Origin: Planctomycetota bacterium
GTDB taxonomy: Bacteria; Planctomycetota; UBA1135; GCA-002686595
NCBI GenBank assembly: GCA_016779205.1
Contig: JADHOC010000016.1
Coordinates: 60,107 to 124,106, forward strand
Direction of reading: 5' to 3'
DNA length: 64,000 nucleotides
This document shows, in pieces, positions 51,028-59,972 of the stretch. Positions within the stretch are counted from its first letter, which is position 1. Each line of letters begins with the position of its first letter. The notes beneath the pieces are model-generated. The model did not search any database. It was not told where the DNA came from and saw nothing but the letters and a program-made list of their open reading frames with translations. Position numbers and translations under genes: made by a program.

Positions 51028-51692
51028 CAGTTGCGCAGGAGGATCGAGCTCCGCAGGGATCGTTGGATGGTCTCTTCGTGGCCGGGCGGGCGCTGCTCCA
51101 GGGTCACCGTGACCTCGAGGGCGGCGCCCATGCGCTCGATGGCGAAGCCCGACTCATCGATGAGGCCGTCGCCGTTGTCGTCCACGCCGTTGAAGGTCTC
51201 CCCCTCGGCGTACTCGGCGAGGCCCCGCGCGAGGACCCGGCGGTTCTCCGTGGGGAGCCCCACGTCCTCGATGAGGACCAGGATCCCCTCGTCCACGAGC
51301 CCGTCGCCGTCGTCGTCCGCTCCGTTGTTGGACTCCGCGGGGTCGAACTCGAAGCGCAGGGTCCTCGGCGCCGTCGTGACCGTCGTCTCGCCTTCCCAGC
51401 CCACGGCGCGCACGTAGGTGAGCTCGGTGACGCGCTGGCCCGGCTCGATCGCCGGGGAGAGCGAGCTCGCGATCGCGAGGGAGAGCTCCTTCTGGATGCC
51501 CCCGCTGGTGAGGCCCGTCCGCAGCTCCATGGCGCTCACGGTGGTGCCGCGGCTGAAGGCGTCCTTGCTCGCCGATGAGAGCGTCCCGACCGACGACAGC
51601 AGCAGGGCGAGGAGGGTCAGGGCGATCAGGATCTCGATGAGCGTGAAGCCCGCGCGGTCCCCCCCGGACGGTTGGCGGTGGGGGTCCTTCAT
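51027..51692 (-). CDS. Type IV prepilin/pseudopilin with Ca-binding-like loops
   Basis: A 221-residue prepilin from the ATG at 51692. The type III signal is plain: Gly15 before Phe16, with Glu20 as position 5 of the mature protein (GFTLIEILIALTLLALLLS). The mature domain contains two acidic loops, DDDGDGLVDE (126-135) and DDNGDGLIDE (171-180), with the D-x-D-G spacing of EF-hand-like calcium sites. It resembles the minor pseudopilin PulJ type in layout. Overlaps both operon neighbours. Confidence 0.88.
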   Translation of the reverse strand: MKDPHRQPSGGDRAGFTLIEILIALTLLALLLSSVGTLSSASKDAFSRGTTVSAMELRTGLTSGGIQKELSLAIASSLSPAIEPGQRVTELTYVRAVGWEGETTVTTAPRTLRFEFDPAESNNGADDDGDGLVDEGILVLIEDVGLPTENRRVLARGLAEYAEGETFNGVDDNGDGLIDESGFAIERMGAALEVTVTLEQRPPGHEETIQRSLRSSILLRN

Positions 51693-52291
51693 CGTGGTGA
51701 GATCAGCGTGATGACCTGGTGCTGGACCGGGCGGCCCTTGTGCTGCCACTCGAGCCGAACGGCGACCGGGAGCAGCGTCCCGTAGGCCGTCGAGACCTCC
51801 TCGGAGACCCCGGCGCCGATGAGCGCGGGCGCGACGGAGAAGTCCGAGGACTGGAAGTCGGGGTGGATGGCGCCGGTGATCGGGTCGATCGGGAAGATGA
51901 CGCGGCCCACGAGGCCGTCGGGGTCATCGGCCCTGGGCGAGAGCCCCTCGACCTCGAAGCCCGAGAGGGTGAACCCGTCCAGGGGTGAGCCCTCCGGATC
52001 GTCCAGGGGGTCGTCGTTGTGGAACGCGAAGACCGCCTCGCGCGGTTCGAACGCCGACAGCCGCGTGAGGGCGCGCCGCGCCTCCTCGCGGGCCAGGGCG
52101 CCCTCTCGGTTGGCGCCGTTGAGCTCGGTCGCGGCCGCGAATAGCTGGAGGAAGCCGAGGGCGCCGATCATCAGGATCGACGCGGCGATCACGAACTCGA
52201 TGAGCGCGAAGCCGGCGGTGGAAGGGTGGCGACGCGGCGTGCATGCCCGGTGAAGGGGCATCGCGACGTGGTGCTTGGACGAATGAGCCAT
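51689..52291 (-). CDS. Type IV prepilin/pseudopilin, first gene of the operon
   Basis: A 200-residue prepilin from the ATG at 52291; an ATG at 52261 is also possible. The cleavage site is Gly27-Phe28 (GFALIEFVIAASILMIGALGFLQLF) with Glu32 at position 5. The mature domain is beta-rich with 'HNDDPLDDPEGSPLDG' acidic turns. It resembles the PulI/PulV-type minor pseudopilins. Its stop overlaps the next prepilin start by four bases. The divergent neighbour starts 176 bases away. Confidence 0.85.
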   Translation of the reverse strand: MAHSSKHHVAMPLHRACTPRRHPSTAGFALIEFVIAASILMIGALGFLQLFAAATELNGANREGALAREEARRALTRLSAFEPREAVFAFHNDDPLDDPEGSPLDGFTLSGFEVEGLSPRADDPDGLVGRVIFPIDPITGAIHPDFQSSDFSVAPALIGAGVSEEVSTAYGTLLPVAVRLEWQHKGRPVQHQVITLISPR

Positions 52292-52466
52292 GGTGCGGCG
52301 GAGACCTCTCCGAGCGAGGAGGGGAGGCCCCGCATGCCCCGTCATCGACCGATTCGAGACACCGCTCCGATGGTCCGCCGCTGATTCCTTAGCGTGTCAC
52401 ATTCGTAGACAGCCCCATCTGCGCCCCGCCCGCGCGCCGCCTTGCTCCCCTCCGGAGCGTCCCGAC

Positions 52467-54293
52467 ATGATTCACCTGCTCTGCCTCGGTCTCCTCGCCC
52501 TCCCCCTCCAGGAGGGGGCCGACCCGGAGGCGTCCCCCGACGGCCGCGACGAGTACCTCGGCCGCAGGATCGCGCGCACCATGCACTGGGCGGGCGCGCC
52601 GTGGCTCCTGCGTGAGACGCGCGAGGACGAGGAGAACGGCGCGGCCCTGCGGGAGTGGCTGGCCGTGGCCCCGGGCGACGCGGTCTGCGACCTGGGCTGC
52701 GGGAACGGCTACCACACCCTGCCCCTGGCCCGGGCGGTCGGGGACGAGGGCAGGGTCTTCGCCGTGGACCTGCAGCCGGAGATGCTGATGCTCCTCCGGG
52801 AGCGGGCCGAGGAGGAGGACCTGGGGAACCTCGAGTACGTGGAGGCGACGGTGGACGACCCGCGGCTGCCCGAGGCCTCCTGCGATCTCGTGCTCCTCGT
52901 GGACGTGTACCACGAGCTCTCTCACCCCGTGCGGGTCCTGGATCACATCCGCCGGGCGCTGCGGCCGGGGGGCGAGGTGGTGCTCGTGGAGTTCCGCTCC
53001 GAGGATCGCGCGGTGCCCATCAAGCTGCGGCACAAGATGAGCAAGGCCCAGGTGCTGCGCGAGATGGCGGCGGGCGGCTTCGAGCTGGCCCGTGAGACCG
53101 ACGACCTCCCCTGGCAGCACGTCATGTCGTTCCGGGTGGCGGCTCCGGACCCCCGGCGCGAGCCCCGCGTGATGGCCCTGGGCTTCGCGGATGCCCTGTC
53201 GCGGCCCGACCCGAGGATCGTCGAGCCATTCCTCGCGGCGTCGGTGGACGAGGGCGACGAGGGGCGGCGCTCGGCCAAGAAGATCGCCGTCGAGCTCGCG
53301 GGCACCATGCGCGGCACGGGCCCTCCGTTCCCTGATGCGGCGCGGGTGGAGCTGTCGGCCGGTCCGAAGGACGCGGTGCTGGCGCGCTTCGAAGGCGCGC
53401 CGGGTTCGGAGCGGAGGATCGATCGGAGCGAGTGCCTCCTGGCGGAGGACGACGAGGGGGTGTGGTCCGTTGAGGCCTGGCGCTCGCCCTCCTCGTTCCA
53501 GCGGCCCCACGGCGCCCGGAGACCGTTCGTGGCCATGCACACCGGAACCGGGCCTGGCTCGCCGGCGGAGCAGGCGCGCCTGACCCTGGACCTCGGGTTC
53601 GACGGGATCGCCTGGGGGAGCGACCGGGTCCCGGAGGTCCGGGCCGCCGCGGAGGTGGCGGGGGGGGACCTGTGGAGCGCGTACCACGTGCTCGACCTCG
53701 CGGACCCGGAGGGCACGGGGATCGACCAGCTGCGCGCCGCGATGGGAGCGATGGCGGGCGGGCCGGGGATGGTCTGGCTCGCCCTCCGATCGAGCTTCCC
53801 CAGGGACCTGGAGTGGCCCGACGAGCGCGAGGTGCGCGGCGTCGCCCTGGCCCTCCTCGCGGACCTCGCGGAGCTCGCGGAGGAGACGGGCGTGGAGCTC
53901 GCGCTCTACCCGCACGCGGGCTTCTGGTTGGAGACGGACGGGGCGGCCCTCTCCCTCGCCGAGGAGCTCGACAGCCCGCGGGTCGGCGTGTGCTTCAACC
54001 TCTGTCACTTCCTCAAGGTCCAGGACGCCGCGGACCCCGCCGCGACCCTGCGGGCCGCCGGGGCGCGGCTCTTCGCCGTGACGGTGAACGGCGCCGACCT
54101 CGACGGGGAGAACTGGGCCACGCTGATCCAGCCCCTGGGCGCGGGTGATCACGACCTCGGGGCCCTGCTCCGGCTCCTGGATGAGGTGGGCTTCGAGGGC
54201 CCCGTGGGCCTCCAGGCGTACGGGGTCGCGCTGCCGGCTACGGTGCACCTGCGGGCCTCCATGGGGGCCTGGCGGGCGGCCCACGGCCGCTGA
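52467..54293 (+). CDS. SAM methyltransferase fused to xylose-isomerase-like TIM barrel
   Basis: A 608-residue protein from the ATG at 52467. A short hydrophobic leader (MIHLLCLGLLALPLQ) may be a signal peptide, which would be unusual for a SAM enzyme, although such forms are annotated in planctomycetes. Residues about 55-235 are a class I methyltransferase with motif I 'VCDLGCGNGYHTLPL' (73-87) and 'VDVYHELSHPVRVLDHI'. A middle region of about 110 residues resembles a beta-rich accessory domain. From about 350 the sequence is TIM-barrel sugar-isomerase/epimerase-like ('LDLGFDGIAWG', 'ELALYPHAGFWLET', 'VGVCFNLCHFLKVQ', 'GPVGLQAYG'). Function of the fusion is not known. Confidence 0.85.
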   Translation: MIHLLCLGLLALPLQEGADPEASPDGRDEYLGRRIARTMHWAGAPWLLRETREDEENGAALREWLAVAPGDAVCDLGCGNGYHTLPLARAVGDEGRVFAVDLQPEMLMLLRERAEEEDLGNLEYVEATVDDPRLPEASCDLVLLVDVYHELSHPVRVLDHIRRALRPGGEVVLVEFRSEDRAVPIKLRHKMSKAQVLREMAAGGFELARETDDLPWQHVMSFRVAAPDPRREPRVMALGFADALSRPDPRIVEPFLAASVDEGDEGRRSAKKIAVELAGTMRGTGPPFPDAARVELSAGPKDAVLARFEGAPGSERRIDRSECLLAEDDEGVWSVEAWRSPSSFQRPHGARRPFVAMHTGTGPGSPAEQARLTLDLGFDGIAWGSDRVPEVRAAAEVAGGDLWSAYHVLDLADPEGTGIDQLRAAMGAMAGGPGMVWLALRSSFPRDLEWPDEREVRGVALALLADLAELAEETGVELALYPHAGFWLETDGAALSLAEELDSPRVGVCFNLCHFLKVQDAADPAATLRAAGARLFAVTVNGADLDGENWATLIQPLGAGDHDLGALLRLLDEVGFEGPVGLQAYGVALPATVHLRASMGAWRAAHGR

Positions 54294-54375
54294 GCCGGGC
54301 GCCTCAAGGAGCGGCTGGATCCTGTCGATGTCAGCCCCGCGGGGCCCGCCGAGGGCTCCCCGCCAGCCCGCTCCC

Positions 54376-55008
54376 ATGCTCGAACTCCTGACCGCTCCCC
54401 TGGCCGCCGCCATGCTGATGCAGGCGCCTGCCCTGCCGGATGCTGACCTCACCTCCTCCGAGGCGACGCCGACAACGCCGGTCTTCGACCTGTGGCGCCG
54501 CCCCGAGCTGCGCCTCGGCGAGAGCCAGCGGGTGATCGCCCAGGTGTGCCGTGAGGTGGAGGACTGGAGCGCGTTCCTGACCCGCTTCGACCCCGCCGCC
54601 TTCCAGGCCTTCGAGTTCTGGGCCGACGAGCAGTTCCTCTGGGTCAAGGAGGAGTTCGACGCCCCCCAGGCGCGGCTCTTCGCCCGGCGCGGCTCCGAGG
54701 CGGCCGCCGCCCTCTCGGCCGCGACCCCGAGCACCAGGCTCGAGCTCGAGGTCATCGTGCGGGAGATGCACGCGGGCCGCGCGTGGATCGAGGTGATCGC
54801 GGCCAGGTGGTCCGAGCGTCAGACCCCCGAGGGGACGGTGCTGCACGCCATCCGAGCCCTCGACCTGATGGAGCGGGACGGCTGGAGCCTGGCCTCGGAC
54901 CAGCTGGACCGGGCCCTCGCGCCGAACCTCCCTGGGCACGTGCGCGCGGAGCTCCTGCGTCTGAAGGGCGAGTGCGCGGCGGAGATCGACGCGCAGGCGA
55001 GGGACTGA
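54376..55008 (+). CDS. Small exported protein, unknown
   Basis: A 210-residue protein from the ATG at 54376, 82 bases past the methyltransferase fusion. A weak signal peptide (MLELLTAPLAAAMLMQAPAL) is followed by a mostly helical protein ('FDPAAFQAFEFWADEQFLWV', 'LELEVIVREMHAGRAWIEV'). No family is recognised. The frame overlaps a spurious opposite-strand reading; the codon bias supports this one. Confidence 0.7.
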   Translation: MLELLTAPLAAAMLMQAPALPDADLTSSEATPTTPVFDLWRRPELRLGESQRVIAQVCREVEDWSAFLTRFDPAAFQAFEFWADEQFLWVKEEFDAPQARLFARRGSEAAAALSAATPSTRLELEVIVREMHAGRAWIEVIAARWSERQTPEGTVLHAIRALDLMERDGWSLASDQLDRALAPNLPGHVRAELLRLKGECAAEIDAQARD

Positions 55009-55018
55009 GCGGCGCCCC

Positions 55019-55834
55019 TCAGTCGGTCGGCCACAGCTGCGGGTTCGCCTCGCTGGCGGCGCGGTCCCCGGGGGCCAGGCCCGGGAGCCACTTGCGGAGG
55101 TCGTCTCGCTGGTGGTCGTTGGCGGGCTCCGACACGCGCATCTCGCCGTCCATGTAGATGACGGTCATCACCTTGCGCTCCGCTTCGCCGTGGTTGGGCG
55201 GCGCGCTGTGGTAGGTCCACCCCAGGTGGAAGGAGACGTCCCCTAGCTCGAAGGGCTCCGAGGCGCGGGTGTAGCCCCCCTCGGCCAGGGCGCGGTCGCA
55301 GCGTGCCTCGCTCTCGTCCGAGATCTCGAGCTCCCGCCCCGCCTCGAGGCGGTGGCTCCCGCTCGCGAAGGTGAGGGGGCCCATGTCCTCCGGGACGTCG
55401 ACCAGGGGGATCCAGGCGGTGATGCAGCGGTCGCTGGCCAGGGGCCAGTAGTACTGGTCCACGTGCCACGGGGTGTGACCCCCATCCCCCTTGGTGGGGA
55501 GCTTGAAGAGGGCCTGGTCGTGGTAGAGGCGGATGGTCGGCACCCGGAGCAGCGCGGCGGCGACGGAGGCGAGCCGCCGGGAGAAGACCAGCTGTCGGGC
55601 GTCGGGGGAGAACCGGTGCAGGTCGCCGACCTGGATGAAGGCGCGGTCGTAGGTGGACTTCTCGTCCCAGGGGATCTCGGCGTTCGGGTCGCTCCGGTGG
55701 ACCGCCGCGGAGAGCCCCGGCTCGAGGATGTCGAGCTCCAGGGGATCGAGCAGCCGCCGCAGGGTGATGTGGCCGTCCCGCTCGAACTGCGCCACGACCT
55801 CCTCGGTCGGCTCATGGGGGAAGTTCAGGTCCAT
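55019..55834 (-). CDS. Phytanoyl-CoA dioxygenase (PhyH) family protein
   Basis: A 271-residue 2OG-Fe(II) dioxygenase from the ATG at 55834. It has the PhyH hallmarks: 'QFERDGHITLRRLLDPLEL' at the N terminus, the HxD in 'GHTPWHVDQYYWPL', 'ITAWIPLVDVPEDMGPLTFASGSHR', and the distal His in 'FHLGWTYHSAPPN'. The substrate in bacteria is usually unknown. It is divergent from recN and is the third 2OG-type protein of the window. Confidence 0.92.
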   Translation of the reverse strand: MDLNFPHEPTEEVVAQFERDGHITLRRLLDPLELDILEPGLSAAVHRSDPNAEIPWDEKSTYDRAFIQVGDLHRFSPDARQLVFSRRLASVAAALLRVPTIRLYHDQALFKLPTKGDGGHTPWHVDQYYWPLASDRCITAWIPLVDVPEDMGPLTFASGSHRLEAGRELEISDESEARCDRALAEGGYTRASEPFELGDVSFHLGWTYHSAPPNHGEAERKVMTVIYMDGEMRVSEPANDHQRDDLRKWLPGLAPGDRAASEANPQLWPTD

Positions 55835-55871
55835 GGCCACCCAGGCTAGCAGCCGCGGTCCGGGGTCGCTC

Positions 55872-55888
55872 GGGCGGCCCGGCCGCCC
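55872..55888. promoter_or_regulatory. 17-bp palindrome in the phyH/recN gap
   Basis: GGGCGGCC-C-GGCCGCCC is a near-perfect palindrome (8-base arms, 1-base spacer) in the 166-base gap between the divergent phyH-like and recN genes. The local composition is extreme, so chance is a strong alternative. It does not resemble any LexA box I know. Confidence 0.3.
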
Positions 55889-56000
55889 CGCCGCCGGCCG
55901 TCCCGCGACCGGTCGGCCGCGGCGGCCTCGACGGCCCGCGGCCTGGACCGGCGATGGTGGTTGCAACGGGCGGGGGGGCCGTGCGATCTTCGACTGGACG

Positions 56001-57725
56001 ATGCTGGTTGAACTCACGCTGCAGGACCTCGCGCTCTTCGAACGGGCGGCGCTGGAATTCGGGACGGGGCTGAACGCGGTGACGGGGGAGACCGGCGCGG
56101 GCAAGAGCCTGCTCGTCGACGCCCTGGAGCTGCTCCTTGGCCGCAGGGCCCGGGCCTCCATGGTGCGCAAGGGCGCCGACCGGGCGCGCGTGGAGGGGCG
56201 CTTCGTGCTCCCCCTCGATGACTACGGCGCGCTGGTCGGGCGCTGGCTGGCCGAGCACCTGCCCGAGGCGCTCGAGGAGCGGGAGCAGGAGGACGAGCTG
56301 GAGCTCATCCTGACACGGACCATCGGCCGTGATGGGCGGACGCGGGCCCACGTCAACCACCGGCCGGTGACCCAGAAGCTCCTGCGCGGCCTCGCCGGGC
56401 AGCTGGTGGAGATCCACGGCCAGAACGAGCACCAGCGGCTCTTCGAGCCGGCCGAGCAGCTGCGCCTGGTGGACGCCTTCGGCGGGCTGCAGGACACCCT
56501 CGAGGGCTACCGGGAGCGGCGTACGCGCTGGCTCGAGCTCGTGACCCGGCTCGAGGACCTCGAGGCGGGGGAGTCCGAGCGGCTCCAGCGCCTCGACCTT
56601 GTGCGCTTCCAGGTGGGGGAGCTCGAGGAGGCGAACCCCTCGGCCCTGGAGGCCGAGAACCTGCGGGCGGAGCGGAGCGTGCTGCGCCACGCCTCCGAGC
56701 TCGGCATCGAGCTCGGGTCGGCGCTCCACGGACTCTCGGAGGCGGAGGACAGCGCCCTGGATCTCCTGCGGCGGGCGGAGCGCACGGTGAACGACTGGTC
56801 CTCGCGGGTGCCCGACCTCGAGGAGCCGGCGGCGGGCTTCCGCGAGGCTTCGCTGCAGCTGGAGGAGGCGTGCCGTTCCCTGGGCGGCTTCCTCGACGGA
56901 GTGGACGCGGACCCCGGGCGCCTCCAGCACGTGGAGGATCGGCTCGGCCTCCTCGAACGGCTGGAGCGAAAGTACGGCACGGATGTGGCGGGCCTCGAGG
57001 AGCGCCTCCACTCCCTGCGCGACGAGCTGGACATGATGGCCAACGGGGCGGTGGACCGGGAGGCCCTCGAGGCGGAGGTCGCGGCCGCGCGGAAGAGCCT
57101 CGCGGAGTCCGCGCGGCGGTTGACCACGGCCCGCGGGGGCCTCGGCGCCAAGCTGCAGAAGTCGGTGGAGGGGGGCCTCGCTGACCTCGGCCTAGAGCGG
57201 GCACGCTTCTCCATGGCCCTGGTGCCCCACGTCTCCGGAGCGGAGAGGGACCTGGAGACCGATCGTCGCCGCTTCGGCGCCAGCGGCGCCGAGGGCGTCG
57301 AGCTCCTGCTGGCGGCCAACCCGGGGGAGGATCCCCAGCCCCTGCGCGCGGTGGCGTCCGGGGGCGAGGCGGCGCGGATCTTCCTCGCGCTCCGCGGCGC
57401 CCTGGCGGTGCGTCGCTCGACGCCCACCCTCATCTTCGACGAGGTGGACGCCGGCGTCGGTGGTCGGCTCGGCCCCAAGGTGGCGGGCAACCTCGAGCGG
57501 CTCGGGGACCACCACCAGGTGCTCTGCGTGACCCACCTGCCGGCGATCGCCGCCAGGGCGACCCGGCACCTGCAGGTCTCCAAGGAGGTGGAGGGTGGCC
57601 GAACGCGGACGCGGATCCAGTGGCTCTCCGGCGAGGGTCGGGTGGCCGAGATCGCGGACATGATCGCGGGCGGCGCCGCCGAGCCCACCGCGCTGGCCGA
57701 GGCCCAGCGGCTGCTCGCGGACTGA
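56001..57725 (+). CDS. DNA repair protein RecN
   Basis: A 574-residue SMC-like ATPase that acts in double-strand-break repair. The start 'MLVELTLQDLALFERAALEF' with Walker A GETGAGKS near residue 34 is the RecN signature. 'QLVEIHGQNEHQRLF' follows, a coiled-coil middle section (about 160-380), and the C-terminal ATPase half has 'ASGGEAARIFLALRGAL' and 'LIFDEVDAGVGG'. Full length for the family. The longer upstream frame lies in GC-rich intergenic sequence and is rejected. Confidence 0.95.
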   Translation: MLVELTLQDLALFERAALEFGTGLNAVTGETGAGKSLLVDALELLLGRRARASMVRKGADRARVEGRFVLPLDDYGALVGRWLAEHLPEALEEREQEDELELILTRTIGRDGRTRAHVNHRPVTQKLLRGLAGQLVEIHGQNEHQRLFEPAEQLRLVDAFGGLQDTLEGYRERRTRWLELVTRLEDLEAGESERLQRLDLVRFQVGELEEANPSALEAENLRAERSVLRHASELGIELGSALHGLSEAEDSALDLLRRAERTVNDWSSRVPDLEEPAAGFREASLQLEEACRSLGGFLDGVDADPGRLQHVEDRLGLLERLERKYGTDVAGLEERLHSLRDELDMMANGAVDREALEAEVAAARKSLAESARRLTTARGGLGAKLQKSVEGGLADLGLERARFSMALVPHVSGAERDLETDRRRFGASGAEGVELLLAANPGEDPQPLRAVASGGEAARIFLALRGALAVRRSTPTLIFDEVDAGVGGRLGPKVAGNLERLGDHHQVLCVTHLPAIAARATRHLQVSKEVEGGRTRTRIQWLSGEGRVAEIADMIAGGAAEPTALAEAQRLLAD

Positions 57726-57874
57726 CAGGGGGCACGTCAGGCTTGCCTGTGGCCGAGTCCCTTCGGGCTGGGCCCCCTCTCGACCGGGGAGGGGCCGACG
57801 GGGTCCAGTGGAGGGGATCTCCCGACCCACGCCCCCGGGCTCTGGCTCCCGCCGCTAGGCTCTCGCGCTTCCCC

Positions 57875-58903
57875 ATGGCCATCGCCCGCCCGCTCCGTTT
57901 CCAACCGCACGCTGTCCCCAAGGTCTGGGGCGGCGAGGCCCTGCGTGACGTCCTCGCTCCCGAGGACGTGGACGGCGCCGAATGGCCGGAGGCCGACCCC
58001 GTGGGAGAGGTGCTGCTGGTGAGCGACCAGGATCGCCACGCGTCGGTGGTCTCCAGCGGACCGTTCGCGGGCCGCTCCCTGCGGGGGCTGATGCTCTCCG
58101 AGCGCGAGGCGATGATGGGTGAGGTCCGGCTCGACGGGGAGGAGCAGTTCCCCCTCGTCCTCAAGCTGGTGGAGGCGCGCACGAACCTGTCGCTCCAGGT
58201 CCACCCGGACGAGACCGCGGCCCGCAAGCTGGGCGTGCAGCCCAAGAGCGAGTGCTGGTACCTCCTCGACGCCGACCCCGGAGCGGAGGTGTTCCTCGGA
58301 CTGGGGCCGGAGGTGGACGCGACCTCCTTCGCGAGCGGCGCGCCCACGCCGGACGTGGTCGACCTCCTTGGCCGCTATCCGGTGCGCGCGGGGGATGGCG
58401 TGGACGTGGCGCCTGGGGTGGTGCACGGCATGGGCGCCGGGCTGGTCCTGGCCGAGGTTCAGCTGAACTCCACAACGACCTACCGGATCTACGACTGGGA
58501 CCGCGTCGGCCTCGATGGCAAGCCCCGGGCGACCCACCTGGACGAGGCGCTCCGCTCGATCGACTTCGACGCCGCCCCCGAGGCCCCCGGCCCCCTGCGC
58601 TTTCAGGGCTCAGGGGAGGCGGACTCGGTGAACCAGATCGCCCCCCTGCGCAGGGGTGAGCGCTTCGAAGTGGACATTCTCGACGTTCACGGGCCGGAAG
58701 AGATGGCATCTCCCGGACGCCCGACGGCGATCCTCGTACTCTCTGGGTCGGGCCGCCTGGAGATCGACGGAGTCGATGACGAGGCGTTCCCCCTCACTCG
58801 TGGGGGCACATGGGTGCTCCCCGCTGACCTCTCCCACGCGCCGATCGTCGACGCGGACGGGGAGCTCCGGGTCCTACGGGCCCGACCGACCATCAGAAAC
58901 TGA
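57875..58903 (+). CDS. Mannose-6-phosphate isomerase, type I
   Basis: A 342-residue zinc-dependent cupin enzyme interconverting fructose 6-phosphate and mannose 6-phosphate. Zinc and active-site motifs are visible: 'LSLQVHPDE' and 'PKSECWYLLDADPGAEVFLGL' and 'VDVAPGVVHGMGAG' and 'TTYRIYDWDR'. Length and order match the shorter bacterial type I proteins. The gap from recN (150 bases) contains GC-rich inverted repeats but no clear terminator. Confidence 0.93.
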   Translation: MAIARPLRFQPHAVPKVWGGEALRDVLAPEDVDGAEWPEADPVGEVLLVSDQDRHASVVSSGPFAGRSLRGLMLSEREAMMGEVRLDGEEQFPLVLKLVEARTNLSLQVHPDETAARKLGVQPKSECWYLLDADPGAEVFLGLGPEVDATSFASGAPTPDVVDLLGRYPVRAGDGVDVAPGVVHGMGAGLVLAEVQLNSTTTYRIYDWDRVGLDGKPRATHLDEALRSIDFDAAPEAPGPLRFQGSGEADSVNQIAPLRRGERFEVDILDVHGPEEMASPGRPTAILVLSGSGRLEIDGVDDEAFPLTRGGTWVLPADLSHAPIVDADGELRVLRARPTIRN

Positions 58904-58928
58904 CCGCCGTGAGGCAGGACAGCGAGAC

Positions 58929-59957
58929 ATGAGAAGAGCCAGAAGGACCCGTCTTGGTTCGGGCGCCAGGGGCGGCCGGCCGAAACTGAAGCAGGTGGGC
59001 GGCAAGCGGCTCCCCGCCCGCTCATCGTCGGCCCGTGACGCCAAGCGGGACGCCGACATGGTGCGCCTGAACAAGTTCCTCGCGGACAACGGCGTCGCCT
59101 CCCGACGTCGGAGCGACGAGCTGATCCTCGGGGGCAAGGTGCTCGTGGATGGTGACGTGGTCACCGAGCTCGGCACCAAGATCGACCCGCGGACCCAGGT
59201 GGTGGACGTGGACGGCGTGATCCTCAAGTCGGATCCCCGCGAGCGTCGCTACTACATCCTCCACAAGCCGGCGGGGGTGGTCTGCACCAACGAGGTGCGC
59301 GAGACGCGTCCGCGCGCGATCGACCTCATCACGGACCCGAAGAAGGGGCGGATCTTCACCGTGGGCCGGCTCGACGAGGAGTCCAAGGGGCTGCTGCTGC
59401 TGACCAGCGACGGCGAGTTCGCCGAGCGCATCGCCCACCCGCGCTACGGCGTGCCGAAGACCTACCTGGTGCGGGTCCCCGGCCAGATCACCGACGAGGC
59501 CGTGCAGAAGATCCGCGAAGGCGTCTACCTCTCCGAGGGACGCACCGCCGGCGCGCGCGTGGTCGTCAAGCGCCGCACGGCCAACGGCTCCATCCTCGAG
59601 GTGACCATCCAGGAGGGGCGGAACCGCGAGGTGCGTCGGATCTTCGTCCGCGTCGGCTACAAGGTGACCTCGCTCACCCGCACGCAGATCGGCCCCCTCG
59701 ACATCCGCGGCCTGCGCGAGGGCAAGTGGCGCGCCCTGAGCCGGGAGGAGGTCGAGGCGCTTCTGGCGGAGCACGAGTCGATCGAGGCCGGCGCGGCGCC
59801 CGAGGGGCTGCCCAGGAACCCGGTGCGGCGGACGTCGGGCGGGTCCGGCGCCCGCGGCGGCAGCCGCTCCTCCCGCGGCGCCCGTTCCCCTCGGGGGGCC
59901 CGACGGGGCGCTGGCGCCCGCGGAGCGCGCCGACGCGGCGGACGCCGGCGTCGCTGA
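58929..59957 (+). CDS. RsuA/RluB-family pseudouridine synthase
   Basis: A 342-residue enzyme. From the ATG at 58929 it has a basic N-terminal tail and an S4 RNA-binding domain (about 45-95: 'VRLNKFLADNGVASRRRSDELI'). The catalytic domain follows with 'GRLDEESKGLLLLTSDGEF', whose Asp is the nucleophile, and 'EGRNREVRRIFVRVGYKVTSL'. RluB/RsuA enzymes modify 23S or 16S rRNA; which one cannot be told. The C-terminal 45 residues are Arg/Gly/Ser-rich (RGG-like) and probably contact RNA. An ATG at 59059 would remove the basic tail. Confidence 0.92.
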   Translation: MRRARRTRLGSGARGGRPKLKQVGGKRLPARSSSARDAKRDADMVRLNKFLADNGVASRRRSDELILGGKVLVDGDVVTELGTKIDPRTQVVDVDGVILKSDPRERRYYILHKPAGVVCTNEVRETRPRAIDLITDPKKGRIFTVGRLDEESKGLLLLTSDGEFAERIAHPRYGVPKTYLVRVPGQITDEAVQKIREGVYLSEGRTAGARVVVKRRTANGSILEVTIQEGRNREVRRIFVRVGYKVTSLTRTQIGPLDIRGLREGKWRALSREEVEALLAEHESIEAGAAPEGLPRNPVRRTSGGSGARGGSRSSRGARSPRGARRGAGARGARRRGGRRRR

Positions 59958-59972
59958 GATCCGAGACCACCC

